From: Nitrosomonas sp. UBA6494
GTDB taxonomy: Bacteria; Pseudomonadota; Gammaproteobacteria; Burkholderiales; Nitrosomonadaceae
Assembly: GCA_002435335.1 (NCBI GenBank)
Contig: DJMI01000116.1
Span: 32,957-59,651, forward strand
Reading direction: 5' to 3'
Length of the DNA: 26,695 nt
Positions 23,897-26,695 of this stretch are shown piece by piece; position 1 is the first letter of the stretch; each line of letters opens with the position of its first letter. Both the position numbers and the translations under genes were made by a program. The notes beneath the pieces are model-generated. The model saw nothing but the letters and a program-made list of their open reading frames with translations, searched no databases and had not been told where the DNA came from.

Positions 23897-26692
23897 ATGT
23901 TGAGCAACGATTTAACACCCGAGGCTTTGCTTGTCGCCGCATTACCTTTCAGCCGTTATGCACAACGTTTGTTAAGCAGCGAACCAGAGCGCAAACCAAT
24001 CTTACTGGAAAAGCTACATAAATCGTTTGATCGCGATGAAATGCATTCATTTCTGCATTCTCATTCAAAAACCATACACGACGAAGAATCGTTACACCGC
24101 ATACTGCGCGAGCTGCGTAAGCAAGTCCTGCTACGTTTGATCATCCGCGATATCAGCGGCCAGGCTAATCTGTTTGAAGTCATGGCAAGCATGACTAATC
24201 TGGCCGAAGTCAGCATCGATTTTTCACTGAAATACCACGAAGACTGGCTGACCCAACCGAATCGTTTCGGTTTACCCAGAGACGAAACCAATAATATTCA
24301 ACATCTTCTGGTGGTTGCCATGGGAAAACTCGGCGGCGGCGAACTGAATGTATCTTCAGACGTCGACCTGATTTTTGTTTATCCGGAAGACGGTGAAACC
24401 GACGGCAAGAAATCGATTTCCAACCATGAATTTTTTGCTCGCCTTGGACGCAAGCTGATCGCCAGTCTTAACGACTATACCATCGACGGATACGTATTCC
24501 GGGTCGACATGCGATTACGCCCACACGGAGAAAATAGTCCGCTGGCAATCAGCTTTCCCATGCTGGACGATTATTTTATCAAGCAAGGGCGAGAATGGGA
24601 GCGACATGCTTGGATCAAAGGCCGCATTATCGCCGGTCATGCCGATGCCGGAATGCAATCGATATTGATGGAAAAAATCGTTCGCCCGTTTGTTTTTCGC
24701 AAATATCTCGATTTTGGCGCATACGAATCGATGCGTCGATTGCATGCGCAATTGCGCAAAGAAGTTGAGCGCAGGGAAATGCACGATAACATCAAGCTTG
24801 GTCCCGGCGGTATTCGCGAAATCGAATTCATTACACAAGTTTTTCAATTGATTCGTGGCGGACGTGATGTCGATTTATGCATTCGCCCTACTCTAGGCGT
24901 ATTGCAACAATTACAAAAAAAACAACAGCTGCCGCAACATACTATTGACGAATTAACGCAAGCCTATCATTTTCTACGCAAGCTTGAGCATCGCTTGCAG
25001 TATTTAGACGATCAGCAAACACAAACTCTCCCGACAAATATTGATGATCAAAAACTCATTGCAACATCAATGGGGTTTCCGGATTACGAATCATTTTTAA
25101 ATCAATTAGATACTCACAGAAACGACGTAACGCGTCATTTTGAGCTCATTTTTGCAACACCAAGGAAATCCCCCACTCACGATATTCTCGCCAATTTCTG
25201 GCAAACGGAAGCACAAGATATTTCTCGAACCGAAGCTGCAACGGCACAGCTAAGCACTCTGGGATTTAGTGAACCTGAGAAGATTTCCGAACGATTGCGC
25301 TCATTTTATCAAAGCAATTTTTATCAGCAACTATCGAAATCTAATCAACAGCATATAAACACCTTGATTCCGATTCTCATCGAAACCGTGGCGAATCTTC
25401 CGCCAGTAGAAATTGCACTGGAACGCATGCTGCAGTTATTGGAAAAAATCAGTCAGCAAACCTCCTACCTGGTTTTGTTGCTCGAACACCCCCACACGCT
25501 GCAACGCGTGGCAGAACTTGTCAGTATCAGCCAATGGGCCAGTGATTATCTGGGGCGTCATCCGATTTTATTGGACGAATTGATGCGGCAAGACGCACCT
25601 CACCCCATCCCGAATTGGAGTCTGCTGCAGCAGGAACTGAACTATCAATTAAATCACGACAACAACCCCAAAGACGATGTCATCGAATGGCAAATGGATG
25701 TACTGCGGCACTTTCAACATGCGCAAGTTTTCCGATTGCTTGTCACCGACTTGGAAGGTTCGCTGTTGTTAGAAACACTGAGCGATCACCTGACAGCTTT
25801 GGCCGATTTGGTACTTGAGACAGTACTTAATCTCGCTTGGCAAGGTTTAAAAAAACGCCATCGAGAATCGCCTGCATTCGCCATCATCGGCTATGGCAAA
25901 CTGGGCGGTAAAGAATTGGGTTATGCATCTGATCTCGATATGATTTTTTTGTACGAAGACGACCATCCCGATGCGGCGGAAATTTATACCAAACTAGGTC
26001 AAAGCATCAATGCCTGGCTAACTCGCCATACCTCTGCAGGCATACTATATGAAACCGATTTGCGACTGCGACCCAACGGCATTACCGGTTTACTGGTAAG
26101 TTCAATGACCGCTTTTACGCAATACCAACAACAGCAAGCCTGGGTATGGGAACACCAAGCATTAACCCGAGCACGCTTCGTAGCCGGCGACGATCAAGTT
26201 GGCGCTGCATTTGAAAATACCCGCAAAGAAATTTTATGCAAACCGCGTGGTCTTATAGAGCTTAAACAAGATATTTTAAAAATGCGCGAAAAAATGCTTG
26301 ATGCACATCCAAATCCGACAACGCTTTTTGACATTAAGCATGACCGGGGTGGCATTATCGATGTCGAATTCATTGTGCAGTATCTGGTATTGGGTTTTTC
26401 CTGCCAATACCCGCAACTAACCGGTAATATTGGCAACATTGCGTTGCTGAAATTGGCTGCAGAACTTGAACTCATTCCAATTAATACGGCTGAAAAAGTG
26501 CGATCTGCTTACCGCGAATTCAGGCGCATTCAACACCGGCAAAGACTTAACGGCGAAATCGATATGACGGGTAATATCCCCGTCGATGACCATGCGCAAA
26601 AATTTATCCGTGTCGACATCACCCATCTGATGGAAGATCGCATGGCAGTATTAACACTATGGGAAGAAGTATTCGGAGATTCAATCAATTAA
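23897..26692 (+). CDS. glnE: Glutamine synthetase adenylyltransferase/deadenylylase
   Basis: GlnE (931 residues, complete; the TAA ends 3 nt before the window end) adds AMP to and removes it from glutamine synthetase in response to PII protein and glutamine, tuning ammonia assimilation. It holds two nucleotidyltransferase domains: the N-terminal deadenylylase with MGKLGGGELNVSSDVDLIF (142-160, Asp155/Asp157), and the C-terminal adenylylase with GYGKLGGKELGYASDLDMIF (665-684, Asp679/Asp681). Each is followed by a conserved helical domain (LGPGGIREIEFI; DRGGIIDVEFIVQYL). The length is close to the E. coli enzyme. No clear Shine-Dalgarno sequence precedes the ATG. In an ammonia oxidiser this control would work under constantly high ammonium, an inference from the proposed host. 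Confidence 0.97.
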   Translation: MLSNDLTPEALLVAALPFSRYAQRLLSSEPERKPILLEKLHKSFDRDEMHSFLHSHSKTIHDEESLHRILRELRKQVLLRLIIRDISGQANLFEVMASMTNLAEVSIDFSLKYHEDWLTQPNRFGLPRDETNNIQHLLVVAMGKLGGGELNVSSDVDLIFVYPEDGETDGKKSISNHEFFARLGRKLIASLNDYTIDGYVFRVDMRLRPHGENSPLAISFPMLDDYFIKQGREWERHAWIKGRIIAGHADAGMQSILMEKIVRPFVFRKYLDFGAYESMRRLHAQLRKEVERREMHDNIKLGPGGIREIEFITQVFQLIRGGRDVDLCIRPTLGVLQQLQKKQQLPQHTIDELTQAYHFLRKLEHRLQYLDDQQTQTLPTNIDDQKLIATSMGFPDYESFLNQLDTHRNDVTRHFELIFATPRKSPTHDILANFWQTEAQDISRTEAATAQLSTLGFSEPEKISERLRSFYQSNFYQQLSKSNQQHINTLIPILIETVANLPPVEIALERMLQLLEKISQQTSYLVLLLEHPHTLQRVAELVSISQWASDYLGRHPILLDELMRQDAPHPIPNWSLLQQELNYQLNHDNNPKDDVIEWQMDVLRHFQHAQVFRLLVTDLEGSLLLETLSDHLTALADLVLETVLNLAWQGLKKRHRESPAFAIIGYGKLGGKELGYASDLDMIFLYEDDHPDAAEIYTKLGQSINAWLTRHTSAGILYETDLRLRPNGITGLLVSSMTAFTQYQQQQAWVWEHQALTRARFVAGDDQVGAAFENTRKEILCKPRGLIELKQDILKMREKMLDAHPNPTTLFDIKHDRGGIIDVEFIVQYLVLGFSCQYPQLTGNIGNIALLKLAAELELIPINTAEKVRSAYREFRRIQHRQRLNGEIDMTGNIPVDDHAQKFIRVDITHLMEDRMAVLTLWEEVFGDSIN

Positions 26693-26695
26693 TCT

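Overview
The window is a contiguous stretch of betaproteobacterial chromosome, most probably from an ammonia oxidiser of the genus Nitrosomonas or a close relative. The evidence is the gene order (hfq-hflX-hflK-hflC-DUF2065-hisZ-purA; ilvB-ilvN-ilvC-psd-pssA-leuA; rppH divergent from proS plus a lytic transglycosylase; tldD-nitrilase divergent from glnE) and a periplasmic di-haem cytochrome c peroxidase that closely resembles, from memory, the structurally characterised Nitrosomonas europaea enzyme. The DNA is moderately AT-rich, with very AT-rich intergenic stretches. The genes are mostly housekeeping. I see no rRNA, tRNA, CRISPR array, insertion sequence or prophage.

Layout. 1-692 (+): tail of rph, then rdgB with a 4-nt overlap. 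884-2347 (+): an MscS-type channel fused to a cyclic-nucleotide-binding domain. 2370-9231 (-): a GNAT acetyltransferase, then purA, hisZ, a DUF2065 membrane peptide, hflC, hflK, hflX and hfq, transcribed from hfq toward purA. 9232-9578: a gene-poor gap with a perfect 12-bp inverted repeat. 9579-10571 (-): cytochrome c peroxidase. 10734-11297 (-): rppH. 11298-11686: a gap holding an unexplained G+C-richer patch. 11687-13980 (+): proS overlapping a lytic transglycosylase gene. 13981-23562 (-): a TlpA-like thioredoxin, leuA, pssA, psd, ilvC, ilvN, ilvB, tldD and a nitrilase-family amidase. 23897-26692 (+): glnE, complete.

How the genes work together. IlvB/IlvN, IlvC and LeuA carry out successive steps of branched-chain amino acid synthesis. 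Psd and PssA in the same gene string make phosphatidylethanolamine. Hfq, HflX and HflK/HflC cover sRNA action, rescue of stalled ribosomes and control of the FtsH protease. RppH starts mRNA decay. RdgB and the nitrilase-family protein are probable metabolite-sanitising enzymes. GlnE controls glutamine synthetase by adenylylation, and PurA and HisZ serve purine and histidine synthesis.

I found no convincing undescribed multi-gene system. The points most worth a second look are the cyclic-nucleotide-linked MscS channel, the 9.2-9.6 kb and 11.3-11.7 kb gaps, the apparent absence of a YhdP-like gene between glnE and the nitrilase gene, and several short RNA hairpins placed on start or stop codons. 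All functional calls are by motif and recall, without a database search.
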